Below, piece after piece: positions 42,856-51,922 of a stretch of 54,229 bases of DNA. The translations under genes and the position numbers were made by a program. Every line of letters starts with the position of its first letter. Position 1 is the first letter of the stretch. The notes below the pieces were generated by a model, which was not told the DNA's origin, made no database searches, and saw only the letters and a program-made list of their open reading frames with translations. This stretch comes from JACKCP01 sp034007295 (GTDB lineage Bacteria > Desulfobacterota > Desulfobacteria > Desulfobacterales > JACKCP01): the NCBI GenBank assembly GCA_034007295.1, contig JAVERC010000023.1, forward strand, positions 1 to 54,229. Reading direction: 5' to 3'.

Positions 42856-44706
42856 ATGGAGAAAAAAATAGCATCATCAGGTTTTGAGTTGGATAGAATT
42901 TCTGATCTTTTGACCAAGTTTTCCAACAAACAAAGAGTTGTTGTAAACTCATTTTCTAAAAACAAAATGAAAAATGAATTTCCGGAACCTGGACTAATGT
43001 TTGATTTTTTTCAAGTATTTCAAAAAATGGCATTAAATCCCCAGGCACTTTTTAATTTAAGCCTTAAAATTATGAAAGAGTACAATGAAGCATCTTCTGC
43101 AATTGTTGAAAAAATGCTTGATCCCGGCAAAAAAGAAGAAAAAACAGTAAAAGATAAAAGATTTACAGGGGAAGAGTGGAATAAAAATCCTTTTTTCCAG
43201 CTCATGCGTGATATTTATCTTATAAATTATAATAATTTAAAAGAAGCTGTTGCAAATGTTGACTGCCTTGATCCCAAAAGAAAGAAAAAAGTGGAGTTTT
43301 ATACAAAACAGTTTTTAGAAGCAGTTTCTCCGTCAAATTTTCTGGCAACAAATCCAGAGCTTTTAAAATATACTTTTGACAACAAAGGCGAAAACATACT
43401 TGAGGGTTTTGACAATTTTTTAGATGACGTAAGCTGCGAAGACGGAAGCCTGAATGTCAGAATCTCAGATAATACAGCATTTAAGCCTGGTGAAAATATT
43501 GCTCTCAGCAAAGGAAGTGTTGTTTATCAAAATGATATTTTACAGCTTATTCAATATTACCCTGAAACAGATAAAGTCTTTAAGATTCCTGTTTTAATAT
43601 CACCGCCTTTTATAAACAAATATTATATTTTAGACATCAATGAAAAAAGTTCCCTTATAAAGTGGCTTGTAAATCAGGGTTACACTGTTTTTGTTATTTC
43701 ATGGGTAAATCCTTCCACCGAGCATGCGGCAAAAAGATATGAAGATTATGTGCTTGAAGGTCATCTTGAAGTTCTTGATGTAATTGAAAAAATAACAAAA
43801 TCCAAAAAAGTTTCAGCCATAGGATACTGCACAGGCGGAACACTTCTTGCCACAACAGCAGCATATCTTGAGGCGAAAAAGATGCAGAAATTTGCATCTC
43901 TTACCTATATGGCAACCTTGATAGATTTTTCCGAACCAGGAGAGATTGGGAATTTTCTGGATAAATTTCAGGTAAAGAAAATAATAGAAGACATAAAAAA
44001 AGTTGGATATCTTGACGGAAGACATCTTGCCAAAACATTTAACATGCTTAAGCCAAGCGATCTTGTATGGTCCTATGCGGTTAACAGCTATATTAAGGGA
44101 AAAGACCCTGTTCCTTTTGATATTTTGTACTGGAATTCTGATTCCACAAATCTTCCTGCAGGAATGTATGCCTTTTATCTTCAGAATATGTACATTGAAA
44201 ACAGGCTTAAAGAGCCGGGCGGAATAACAATAGGAAAAGTTCCAATTGATATTTCAAAAATTAAAGTACCTTCATATTTTCTTGCAACAGAAGATGACCA
44301 TATAGTTTTATGGAAGGCAGCTTTTAAGGGAGCTTTGCTTCATTCCGGGAAAGTTAAATTTGTTCTTGCAGGTTCAGGCCATGTTGCAGGAGTTGTAAAT
44401 CCGCCTTTAAAAAGTAAATATGGCTACAGAGCATTGGAATTAAAGTTTGATTCACCTGAAAAGTGGCTTGAAAATGCAAAATGGGAAGAAGGTTCATGGT
44501 GGCTTGACTGGCATGACTGGAACATTGAGTTTGCGGGTGAAACTGTTTCAAAAAGAATACCAGGGAAAGGTAAATTTAAAGAAATTGAAAAAGCTCCGGG
44601 AAGCTATGCTCTTACAAGGGTTGATTCAATGGTTAAGTGTGATGACAATTGTAATTGTTCCAAAGCTTCGCGAAAAGGAATTACTCAGAGGATGCCTCCT
44701 GTCTGA
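42856..44706 (+). CDS. phaC: Class I poly(3-hydroxyalkanoate) synthase
   Basis: 616 residues from the ATG at 42856, chosen for the upstream GGGGGAG; the frame extends to 42775 without homology. The lipase-box-like GYCTGG has the catalytic Cys at about 325. The triad is completed by Asp in ATEDDHIV (about 480) and His in GSGHVAGVVNPP (about 509). NPSTEH, WSYAVNSYIKGKDPVPFDIL and YWNSDSTNLPAGMYAFYL are class I motifs. It polymerises (R)-3-hydroxyacyl-CoA into storage granules. phaA, phaB and phasin genes are not adjacent; the hydroxyacyl-CoA dehydrogenase at 10071 is not of the PhaB family. An imperfect hairpin (about 44741-44789) follows the gene. Confidence 0.96.
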   Translation: MEKKIASSGFELDRISDLLTKFSNKQRVVVNSFSKNKMKNEFPEPGLMFDFFQVFQKMALNPQALFNLSLKIMKEYNEASSAIVEKMLDPGKKEEKTVKDKRFTGEEWNKNPFFQLMRDIYLINYNNLKEAVANVDCLDPKRKKKVEFYTKQFLEAVSPSNFLATNPELLKYTFDNKGENILEGFDNFLDDVSCEDGSLNVRISDNTAFKPGENIALSKGSVVYQNDILQLIQYYPETDKVFKIPVLISPPFINKYYILDINEKSSLIKWLVNQGYTVFVISWVNPSTEHAAKRYEDYVLEGHLEVLDVIEKITKSKKVSAIGYCTGGTLLATTAAYLEAKKMQKFASLTYMATLIDFSEPGEIGNFLDKFQVKKIIEDIKKVGYLDGRHLAKTFNMLKPSDLVWSYAVNSYIKGKDPVPFDILYWNSDSTNLPAGMYAFYLQNMYIENRLKEPGGITIGKVPIDISKIKVPSYFLATEDDHIVLWKAAFKGALLHSGKVKFVLAGSGHVAGVVNPPLKSKYGYRALELKFDSPEKWLENAKWEEGSWWLDWHDWNIEFAGETVSKRIPGKGKFKEIEKAPGSYALTRVDSMVKCDDNCNCSKASRKGITQRMPPV

Positions 44707-45133
44707 TAAAACCTGTAAAGGCTTTTAAAATGTGAATTTTTAAGAGGGCCTGTTTTAATTCTGCATTAATATTCTGGTAAACAGGCCTCAATGACCTTGA
44801 CAAAGGGAAAAAAGAATAATAACAAAATTAAATATTGTTATTTTACGATGATTTTATCTACATTATTAATTAATTGGAAACTGGGAGACAACAATGGGAA
44901 ATTTAAAAAATAAGTTTCAATACTCTCGGTTTTCTGTTTTTTATATTCCGGCTTGCGGTTTTTTTTGCACCTCTCCGCCTCCGCCTGCTTCATTCAAATA
45001 AAATTCCTTTAACTAAATTTTATTTGCAGCTTGAAGGCTCTGTTCCTGTCTGAGACCTTTTTATCTCTTTTTGTTTTTTGAGTTTATGCTGCATTTTAAA
45101 CAAGTCAAAATGCTGAAATTTGAGAGGTGCATT
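44707..45133. other. Intergenic region downstream of phaC
   Basis: 427 bp. It holds an imperfect hairpin with GCCTGTTT/AAACAGGC arms soon after phaC, a second hairpin AATAACAA/TTGTTATT (44818-44842), and a possible 35-codon gene (44894-45001). No clear promoter. Confidence 0.4.
44894..45001 (+). CDS. Possible small protein of 35 residues
   Basis: An ATG with GGGAGA seven bases upstream opens a 35-residue frame with a basic N-terminus, a central hydrophobic part with two Cys (YIPACGFFCTS) and a proline-rich end (PPPPASFK). The ribosome-binding site is good and the composition is protein-like, but I know no family, and AT-rich intergenic DNA can give such frames by chance. It could be a small membrane peptide or leader. 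Confidence 0.3.
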   Translation: MGNLKNKFQYSRFSVFYIPACGFFCTSPPPPASFK

Positions 45134-45748
45134 ATGTTTTTTATTCTTCTTCAGGTTTGGGGAGGTTTGTTTTATCTTCTGAATAAGCTGTTTTTTTCCA
45201 TGGCGGAAAGATCATCAGGTATAAAAATTCAGCAAAAAGCAAGAGTCTATGCATGGATAGTCTATCTTGCAGGACTGCCGGCCTGGGTTTTTGTTTTTAT
45301 TATGGAACATAACTGGATAGCAGCAGCTGTTGAATCAAGCGGTGTTCCTGCAATGATAATGGGTTTGTATTATGCCTTGAAAGAAGGGCGTGAAAAATCA
45401 AATAATAAAGTCCTTGATTATCTGTCAAGATTTATGATCGCTTTTGGGCTTGGTTTAAGTCTTTATGATTTCGGGGGATTGACAACAATCAATCAGCTTG
45501 TGGAGCTTGGAGTTGCATTGGGTTTTATTTTCGGGACATATTTTCTGGCAAAATTTAATTCACAGGGGTATTTTTGGTTTATGCTGGGAAATATTTCTGC
45601 TGCATTGCTAATGATGCGCCAGGGATATTATGTACTTATGTCTCAGCAGCTTTTTTCACTCATACTTGTTCTGGATGCTTATTTTGTCAGAAAAAGAAAA
45701 GAGGCGGATAAAAGTTCAGGGCAATTGCAAGTTGATATTGATGCATAA
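45134..45748 (+). CDS. PnuC-like integral membrane protein
   Basis: 204 residues from the ATG at 45134 (GAGAGGTG upstream); the longer frame from 45071 adds non-conserved sequence. About six to seven membrane helices are visible, and the last part (YFWFMLGNISAALLMMRQGY, then a helix ending DAYFVRKRK) resembles the C-terminal region of PnuC-type nicotinamide riboside transporters. The similarity is loose, so substrate and function are open. It stands alone. Confidence 0.6.
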   Translation: MFFILLQVWGGLFYLLNKLFFSMAERSSGIKIQQKARVYAWIVYLAGLPAWVFVFIMEHNWIAAAVESSGVPAMIMGLYYALKEGREKSNNKVLDYLSRFMIAFGLGLSLYDFGGLTTINQLVELGVALGFIFGTYFLAKFNSQGYFWFMLGNISAALLMMRQGYYVLMSQQLFSLILVLDAYFVRKRKEADKSSGQLQVDIDA

Positions 45749-45924
45749 CTGGTTTTTAATGAAGTCTTTTTTGAGCATTATTTTGCATCAGATTAGCAAG
45801 TTTTTAAGATAACCTGGAAAATTTCCCGGCAGCTGTTTTAAGAAGGGAGGAATATCGTATAAAGAGGGCTTGAAATGAAGCCTGTTTTATATCCCTGTCC
45901 TTTTATTTACGGACTGCCGGGGAG

Positions 45925-46459
45925 TTATAAAAATAAATGCAGAGTATTCAGATGCATTATACCCTTTTTCTTTTCTAGGAAATTTTTCATTTTATTAGTT
46001 TTTCTCAATTTGACTTGCAGCAAATTTGATATTAATGTTTTTTTCTTATTCTTTGTTAATCTTTTCTGGCGGGCCTCAAATAAAAAGCCTTTTCCTAATT
46101 CAAGAAGAAAATGTTCCAGCCTGTCAATAATAGCTGTTTCAAGTCCAAGCTCAGAATAAATGGGATATTCAGGTAAATTCAGGAACTCCAGTACATAAGG
46201 GTTTTTTAAGAATATCATCAGCTTTTCCAATTAACTGGCCTTTTTCTGAAAGCTCTTTTATTTTTTCTTTATTGCGGCTTAAAGCCAGCCGTTCATAAAG
46301 AGATGATTCAATCTGGCGTTTCAGTTCCCTGACACCAGCTGTTTTCAACAGCTTCAATTTCATAAAATCTGCACTCAGCACCAGGCTGAATAGTCTGTAA
46401 TGTAACATAGCGGGATCATCCCAATCTGAACTTTTCTGATAGGATATGGCAGATTTCAT
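45925..46459 (-). pseudogene. Remnant of a DUF1016 (YhcG-type PDDEXK nuclease) gene
   Basis: The first frame (46459 to 46169) carries WDDPAMLHYRL and VRELKRQIESSLYERLALSR, then SEKGQLIGKADDILK. The second frame (to 45925) continues NPYVLEFLNLPEYPIYSELG, LETAIIDRLEHFLLELGKGF and LFEARQKRL. Removing one A from the six-base run at 46202-46207 joins them as DILKNPYVLEF, matching the middle of DUF1016 proteins. After RQKRL the sequence departs from the family, and the C-terminal nuclease active site (DLLFYH and following) is missing. The N-terminal domain is also absent. It is therefore a doubly truncated fragment. YhcG-type proteins are often linked to restriction systems or other mobile DNA. Confidence 0.8.
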
Positions 46460-46476
46460 TTAAATTTGTAATTTTT

Positions 46477-46866
46477 TTATCTGACTGAATCCGATGAATT
46501 TAGGCGGTCGTAAATTTTTTTCCTTATATTATTTTCATCAATAGGCTCTAAACAGTCTGTTGGAAGTGTGTCCGGCGAAAAATTCAGCCTTAGTATTTTG
46601 ACACAAAATTTATCATCTTTTTTCCAGACTATAACATTTCTAAAAAGATTTTGGTTTTTGCCTGTAGAAGCATAAAGATAATAACGATAAATTGAATAAT
46701 CGCCTTCAATTGTAGCCGGCCTTTTTTCTATTTGCCATTTTTGAGGAGGATAAGTATTTCTAACAATAACTTCTTCTGGGAGTTCCCATGCATAAATAAT
46801 GTTAAAGCTTAAAAGAATTATTAAAATCAGGAAAGGAACGAATTGTTTTTTAGTTTTTAATTTCAT
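46477..46866 (-). CDS. Exported protein of unknown function
   Basis: 129 residues. A clear signal peptide (KKQFVPFLILIILLSFNIIYA) with likely cleavage before WELPEE; the mature part of about 103 residues has several beta-like stretches (YSIYRYYLYAST, NVIVWKKDDKFCVKILRL) and two Cys. I do not recognise a family. It starts upstream of the DUF1016 remnant in the same direction, 17 bases apart. Confidence 0.65.
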   Translation of the reverse strand: MKLKTKKQFVPFLILIILLSFNIIYAWELPEEVIVRNTYPPQKWQIEKRPATIEGDYSIYRYYLYASTGKNQNLFRNVIVWKKDDKFCVKILRLNFSPDTLPTDCLEPIDENNIRKKIYDRLNSSDSVR

Positions 46867-47350
46867 TAATTATCATCTTATTTAATAAATTTATAAATAT
46901 TAGCTCTTTATCAGTATAAACCACCATTCTTAAATTCGTTTATTATAATAAAGATAAATTTTTTATATGTCAAAAAAAGTTTATAAAAATCAAAATGCAA
47001 ATAATCATATTCTTTATTCTTTTCTTAAATATTTTAATATTTTAGCCTCATGAGTTTTATGTATAAAACTCTTTTTATAAGTCCTTGAGTTAATATTTTT
47101 TATCTGATAATTGTTTGAACTTCGTATAAATTTTATCTAAATATATAAATATTTTAGTTGTCAGAAAAAGTAAAAATTTTTCTGGGTGAGCACTGCTGTA
47201 TAAAAAAGTATATAGTTGCTGAACGAAAACGGCCTTTTTTGTCCATTCTTAAGTCAGATTCAAAATTTAATCCTCAAAATACTAAATGTATTCCTGGGGG
47301 TTAAATTTTTTTGTTCAGTTTGGGATAATTGTTTTAAAAGGGGAACTGCC
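46867..47350. other. Divergent intergenic region with truncated family B repeat
   Basis: 484 bp. 46867-47210 is very AT-rich with no frame or strong promoter recognised. 47215-47320 is a partial family B element. The ribosome-binding site of the helicase (AAGGGGA) follows directly. Confidence 0.5.
47215..47320. repeat. Truncated family B MITE
   Basis: About 105 bp matching the left part of 37907-38047, starting GTTGCTGAACGAAAACGG and passing through a shared block with AAAATTTAATCCTCAAAATA. The right end type (GGCCAATCAC) is missing. It lies within the false N-terminal extension of the helicase frame, so part of that frame is repeat sequence. Confidence 0.65.
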
Positions 47351-50227
47351 ATGAACAGGGGAGGTATTTGGGAATATCTTGATGCCTTAAAAAATTATGA
47401 TGTACTTGCACCTTTTGTTGTGGATCATCGGGAAATTCCCGGAAAAGATGCAAAGTATCTGAAACCTTCATCTCCTTTTTCAAAGGAAATAAATAAGCTT
47501 CTTGAAAATCTTGGAATTTCCTCCCTTTACTCCCATCAGGTTGAGGCAATTGACCTTATAAAAAACGGACAGCACACGGTTATTGCCACACCTACGGCAA
47601 GCGGAAAGACTTTTATTTACAACCTTCCAGTAATTGAAAAAATTTTGAAAAATCCAGAGTCAAGGGCTCTTTATCTGTTTCCCTTAAAGGCTCTTGCCCA
47701 GGATCAGCTTAAAACCTTGAACTCTCTTTTTGATGCACTGGAAACACCTGTGCCGGTCAATGCTGAAGTGTATGACGGAGACACTACTTCATATAAGAGG
47801 ACTAAAATAAGAAACAATCCCCCAAACATAATTTTAACCAATCCTGAAATGCTTCATCTTTCCATTCTTCCATATCATTTTCGCTGGGCAAAGTTCATAG
47901 AAAATCTTTCCTTTGTTGTTATAGATGAAGTCCATACCTGCCGGGGAATTACAGGTTCTCACATGGCCTGGGTATTCAGACGGCTTGTCAGAATATGCAA
48001 GGCCTATGGTGCAAATCCAACATTTATTTTCTGTTCTGCAACCATTGCAAATCCGGGAAGGCTGTCGTCTGAGCTTACAGGACTTCCTGTAACTGCTGTG
48101 AAAACAAGCGGTGCGCCATCAACAGGAAAACATTTTCTAATGTTAAATACTCCAGAAGGTGCAGCTCAGGCAGCCATTGCTCTTCTTCATGCGGCCTTGT
48201 CAAGAAATTTCAGGACTATTATTTATACGCAGTCTCGTAAAATGACAGAACTCATTGCCATGTGGGCTTCACAAAGGGCAGGGGAGTACAGCAGAAAAAT
48301 TTCAGCCTACAGAGCAGGTTTTCTTCCCGAAGAAAGGCGTGAAATCGAAGCAAAGCTTTCAGATGGTGAACTTCTTGCGGTTATTACTACAAGTGCTCTT
48401 GAAATGGGAATTGATATTGGAAATCTCGATCTTTGTATTCTTGTGGGGTATCCCGGAACAATTATGGCAACATGGCAGAGAGCGGGGCGGGTAGGGCGCT
48501 CAGGCCGTGAATCGGCAGTGGTTCTTATTGGTCATGAAGATGCTCTTGACCAGTATATGATGAATCATCCTGATGAATTTTTTAAAATGGAACCTGAAAC
48601 AGCAGTCATAAATCCTGAAAACCCTGTAATTATGAAACGTCATCTTGTGTGTGCGGCCGCAGAACTTCCCTTTACTCAGGAGGAACCATTTATCATGGAA
48701 AAACCGGTTTCAGATGCTGTTAAAAGCCTTGAAAACTTTGGAGGACTTCTAAGGGGGGAAGACGGAGAGCTTTTATTTGCACCTGGAAAATATCCCCATC
48801 GTAAGGTTGATTTAAGAGGCGGAGGAGACAATTTTGATATAGTTGATGAAAATACAGGGGAGCTTATTGGAAGCATGGACAAAAGCCGTGCTTTTCATGA
48901 AGCCTATCCGGGAGCTGTTTATATTCACAAGGGGAAACACTATCTTATCAAAGAGCTTGATTTTTTAAAAAACACAGCTTTTGCTGTGTGTAAAAAAGTA
49001 CATTATTTTACCCGTGCCCGCTCAAACAAGGAAACTGAAATTTTAGAAATTATTGACCAGAAAAAACTCTGGGGCACAAGAATTTTTCTATGCCGTCTTA
49101 AAGTTACTGAAAATGTTACAGGCTATGAAAAAAAACTCATAAAGGGGCAGCGTCTTTTAGGAGTTTTTCCACTTGATTTTCCTCCTCTTGTAATGGAAAC
49201 AGAGGGAATATGCATAGAAATTCCAAATAAGATCAGAAAAAGCTTAGAGGACCGCCAGCTCCATTTTATGGGAGGAATTCATGCAATGGAACATGCCGCC
49301 ATAGGAATTTTACCCCTTCTTGTAATGACTGACAGAAATGACCTTGGAGGAATTTCAATCCCTTTTCATCATCAGGTCGGTTCAGGAGCTGTTTTTGTAT
49401 ATGACGGATTTGAAGGAGGTGCAGGGCTTTCAAAAAGGGCTTTTGAATGCAGTGAAACACTTCTTGAAAAAACTCTTGATGTCATAGAATCATGTCCCTG
49501 TGAAACAGGATGTCCTGCCTGTGTGCATTCTCCAAAATGCGGATCTGGAAACAGGCCGATTGACAAATATGCGGCAGGAGAAATTCTTTTTATGATTAAA
49601 ACCGGAACTTTCTTCAAAAAAAGGCCTGAGCCAGAAGTTTTGGAAAAAATAAACAATAAGCCGGAGAATGTTTCACCTTTTATTTTAAAGCCTGAAGGCC
49701 GCTTTGGAGTGCTTGATCTTGAAACAAGGCGTTCTGCACAGGAAGTTGGAGGCTGGGGAAATGCTTCCAGAATGGGAATAAGCTGTGTTGTTGTTTATGA
49801 TTCAAAGCATGATAAATATTTTGAATATCTTGGAGAGGAAATTTCTGAACTTGTGGATCACTTAAAAAAGCTTGATCTTGTTGTGGGCTTTAATATTTCC
49901 CGTTTTGACTATGCAGTGCTCAAAGGAAGCTCTGACTTTGATTTTCACTGTCTTAATACACTTGATATTTTAACTGAGGTTTACAAACGTCTTGGGTATC
50001 GGCTTTCTCTTGATCATCTTGGTGAAAACACCCTTGGAATAAGAAAAAGCGGAGACGGACTTATGGCTCTTGCCTGGTGGAAAGAGGGAAAAATCCGTGA
50101 AATTCTTGATTATTGTCAGCAGGACGTTAAGGTTACACGGGATCTTTATGTTTTCGGCCGGAAAAACGGGTATCTTCTTTTTAAAAACAAGGCCAAAATG
50201 AAGGTCCGGGTTCCTGTTTTCTGGTGA
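47351..50227 (+). CDS. MrfA-like DEAD/DEAH helicase fused to MrfB-like exonuclease domain
   Basis: 958 residues from the ATG at 47351 (AAGGGGA upstream). The helicase part has LYSHQVEAI (Q motif), ATPTASGKT (Walker A), VIDEVHTC, FCSATIANP, TSALEMGIDIG and QRAGRVGRSG. A zinc cluster with CPCETGCPACVHSPKC follows near 720-735 (DUF1998-type region as in YprA/MrfA). From about 786 there is a DEDD-type RNase H-like exonuclease: VLDLETRRS (Asp-x-Glu), VGFNISRFDYAVL, NTLDILTEV, and LDYCQQDVKVTRDLY. In B. subtilis, MrfA and MrfB are separate neighbouring proteins for repair of mitomycin-type DNA damage. Here they form one polypeptide, so coupled unwinding and degradation is a fair inference. Confidence 0.88.
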   Translation: MNRGGIWEYLDALKNYDVLAPFVVDHREIPGKDAKYLKPSSPFSKEINKLLENLGISSLYSHQVEAIDLIKNGQHTVIATPTASGKTFIYNLPVIEKILKNPESRALYLFPLKALAQDQLKTLNSLFDALETPVPVNAEVYDGDTTSYKRTKIRNNPPNIILTNPEMLHLSILPYHFRWAKFIENLSFVVIDEVHTCRGITGSHMAWVFRRLVRICKAYGANPTFIFCSATIANPGRLSSELTGLPVTAVKTSGAPSTGKHFLMLNTPEGAAQAAIALLHAALSRNFRTIIYTQSRKMTELIAMWASQRAGEYSRKISAYRAGFLPEERREIEAKLSDGELLAVITTSALEMGIDIGNLDLCILVGYPGTIMATWQRAGRVGRSGRESAVVLIGHEDALDQYMMNHPDEFFKMEPETAVINPENPVIMKRHLVCAAAELPFTQEEPFIMEKPVSDAVKSLENFGGLLRGEDGELLFAPGKYPHRKVDLRGGGDNFDIVDENTGELIGSMDKSRAFHEAYPGAVYIHKGKHYLIKELDFLKNTAFAVCKKVHYFTRARSNKETEILEIIDQKKLWGTRIFLCRLKVTENVTGYEKKLIKGQRLLGVFPLDFPPLVMETEGICIEIPNKIRKSLEDRQLHFMGGIHAMEHAAIGILPLLVMTDRNDLGGISIPFHHQVGSGAVFVYDGFEGGAGLSKRAFECSETLLEKTLDVIESCPCETGCPACVHSPKCGSGNRPIDKYAAGEILFMIKTGTFFKKRPEPEVLEKINNKPENVSPFILKPEGRFGVLDLETRRSAQEVGGWGNASRMGISCVVVYDSKHDKYFEYLGEEISELVDHLKKLDLVVGFNISRFDYAVLKGSSDFDFHCLNTLDILTEVYKRLGYRLSLDHLGENTLGIRKSGDGLMALAWWKEGKIREILDYCQQDVKVTRDLYVFGRKNGYLLFKNKAKMKVRVPVFW

Positions 50228-50313
50228 TTTTATGTGTCAGACAGCAGGGTCAGTCTGATTACAAGATTTAGTTGAGTTGTAAAAAAGAACAAACATAGTA
50301 AGACACAGATTTT

Positions 50314-51108
50314 TTATTTTTCTGATATATCAATTACTTCCATAGTCCCACGAAAGAGATCAATCGCAGCAAATTTTGGGGCAAAAATAATATCTCTGTT
50401 CACAAGGTCTGTTCCCTGAAGAAGATATGCCAGTACTTCAGATGCCAGAAGTGTCCCGGACAGGGCACCCCCGATACTTGTAGTTGCGATCTTACCCGTT
50501 TTTGCATAGAGCTCTGTTCGTTTCATGACAGTGGACTCGAACCGACTGGAAACAAAGGAAGGGAAAAGACCTTCTCCGTTAGATTTTTCCTTTAACAATC
50601 CCCAGAATTCATCAGGCATCATTTTTTCAGGGTGGTGGGCAACCAGCAAGGCACCAAACCCAAAGGCCCCGGCTGTAAAAAGTGGGATATTGAAGCGTTT
50701 GAGCAATTCCGGTGTCATCGCTTTAACATCTGCCCCCTTTTCAACGTCGATCACACCCACATGGACATCGCAACCGTCAAGGAATCGCTCAAGGTTTTCG
50801 GTAAGAGTTCCTTCAGGGAACAGCTCAAGTTCAACCTCTGGATTTATTTCACGGGCAAGCTTTTCATAGACTTCAATTTTTGGCTTGCCCATAGTAGAAG
50901 CAAAGGCTGCCGCCTGCCTGTTCATATCTGGTGGATCAAATATTCCGTTTTCGGCAAGTCGAAATCTTTTCACTCCGCAACGTACCAGATTGAGAAAAGC
51001 ACCTCCTCCTACCCCGCCGAGTCCGGCAAAGGCTATAATGGGCTTCGAAAGTGCATCAATTCCTTCTTTTTCAAGTATTGGTAATGTTCTATCAAGAAAT
51101 TCCTGCAT
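50314..51108 (-). CDS. ThiF/E1-like adenylyltransferase-fold protein
   Basis: 264 residues; AGGAGA precedes the ATG. The nucleotide-binding loop is GLGGVGGGAFLNLVRCG; the next conserved stretch is ENGIFDPPDMNRQ, keeping Asn-Arg-Gln but not the usual Asp-x-Asp. There are no CxxC zinc motifs, and no clear catalytic Cys of the E1 type, so it may be a UBA-like oxidoreductase or adenylating protein acting without thioester transfer. The gene is visibly richer in GC than its neighbours, which suggests horizontal acquisition. No ubiquitin-like partner, nitroreductase or RiPP gene is adjacent. A family A MITE lies upstream. Confidence 0.75.
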   Translation of the reverse strand: MQEFLDRTLPILEKEGIDALSKPIIAFAGLGGVGGGAFLNLVRCGVKRFRLAENGIFDPPDMNRQAAAFASTMGKPKIEVYEKLAREINPEVELELFPEGTLTENLERFLDGCDVHVGVIDVEKGADVKAMTPELLKRFNIPLFTAGAFGFGALLVAHHPEKMMPDEFWGLLKEKSNGEGLFPSFVSSRFESTVMKRTELYAKTGKIATTSIGGALSGTLLASEVLAYLLQGTDLVNRDIIFAPKFAAIDLFRGTMEVIDISEK

Positions 51109-51145
51109 GGTTTTTTCTCCTGAGGTAAGATGTTAATTACTTGCA

Positions 51146-51342
51146 CCTAAGTTGAGCGTTTCATATTTTTAAATTAAAAAATTTTCAATGAATCAGGCTT
51201 ATTATATTTAAAAATATAAAACCCTGCGGGCTTTCAAATTTTGCTGCATCTACTGCGTTAAATTGTATCACGCATAGCAAAAGTATAGCCTGATACAATT
51301 TGCCTTGTATATGCAGCAAACTTGAAAATCGCTCAATTTAGG
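51146..51342. mobile_element. Family A MITE, copy 3 (197 bp)
   Basis: Begins CCTAAGTTGAGCG and ends CGCTCAATTTAGG; internal hairpins as in copies 1 and 2, and the same orientation. Flanked by TTGCA on both sides (51141-51145 and 51343-51347), a 5-bp target-site duplication. It lies between the ThiF-like gene start and the RelE-type toxin gene. Confidence 0.85.
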
Positions 51343-51424
51343 TTGCAGTTAAAGGCACGCGACAAGCTTTGAGGTCTTCAAAAAGTTGCACGACTTTAAC
51401 GGTCAAATACATTTTTTGTTTGCT

Positions 51425-51682
51425 TTAGCGATAAACTTCTTTTCTGTTACCAACTTTTACAACCCATATTGTTAACTCATAATCCTGTATAGAATAAAGA
51501 ATCCTATATTTGCCAACTCTATATCGGTATCGTTCCTGACCAGTAAGTTTTTTACTGCCAGGTTTTCGTGGATCACTTCCCAATTCTTCTATACATTGCA
51601 GAATGCTGCTTAAATCTTTGTCTGGAATTAACTTGAAATCTTTCCAGACAGATTTTTTAAAATAAACTTTATATTCTGCCAT
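51425..51682 (-). CDS. RelE/ParE-superfamily toxin
   Basis: 85 residues. Family pattern: AEYKVYFKKSVWKDFKLIPD, then LGSDPRKPGSKKLTGQERYR, YRVGKYRILYSI and VVKVGNRKEVYR. Basic residues in the C-terminal half match the RNA-cleaving RelE group, but a gyrase-type ParE activity cannot be excluded. Its start overlaps the upstream antitoxin gene by 14 bases. Confidence 0.9.
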   Translation of the reverse strand: MAEYKVYFKKSVWKDFKLIPDKDLSSILQCIEELGSDPRKPGSKKLTGQERYRYRVGKYRILYSIQDYELTIWVVKVGNRKEVYR

Positions 51683-51902
51683 CTTTTTTCAGCCTTTTGA
51701 TCATGTCCTCGTAGCTGATTAAAGGATCATCCTGCCTTTTATCAAATAGAGCAAGATCTTCTGCATCTTCAGCCAGAGCTTCTTTAATCGCCTCATTAAT
51801 AATGTCAGACATTGAACGTGATGTTTCCAGAGATTTTATTTTTAAAGCTTGATGAAGAGCTGGGTCTAAGTAAATTGTAGAACGTTTTGATAATGTGGAC
51901 AT
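51669..51902 (-). CDS. Ribbon-helix-helix (CopG-like) antitoxin
   Basis: 77 residues. N-terminal ribbon-helix-helix: KRSTIYLDPALHQALKIKSL, then SMSDIINEAIKEALAEDAED. The acidic C-terminal part would bind the toxin. GGAGG precedes the ATG. The palindrome at 51923-51938 is just upstream and is the likely operator. Confidence 0.9.
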   Translation of the reverse strand: MSTLSKRSTIYLDPALHQALKIKSLETSRSMSDIINEAIKEALAEDAEDLALFDKRQDDPLISYEDMIKRLKKDGRI

Positions 51903-51922
51903 ATGTTACCTCCATAATTTTA

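Noticed and set aside
47216..47350. N-terminal extension of the MrfA-like helicase
   Set aside because: The extension is translated from a truncated MITE; ATG at 47351 has a good ribosome-binding site.
7586..51342. CRISPR array or REP cluster
   Set aside because: The repeats are three dispersed 197-bp elements with target duplications, not short regularly spaced repeats.
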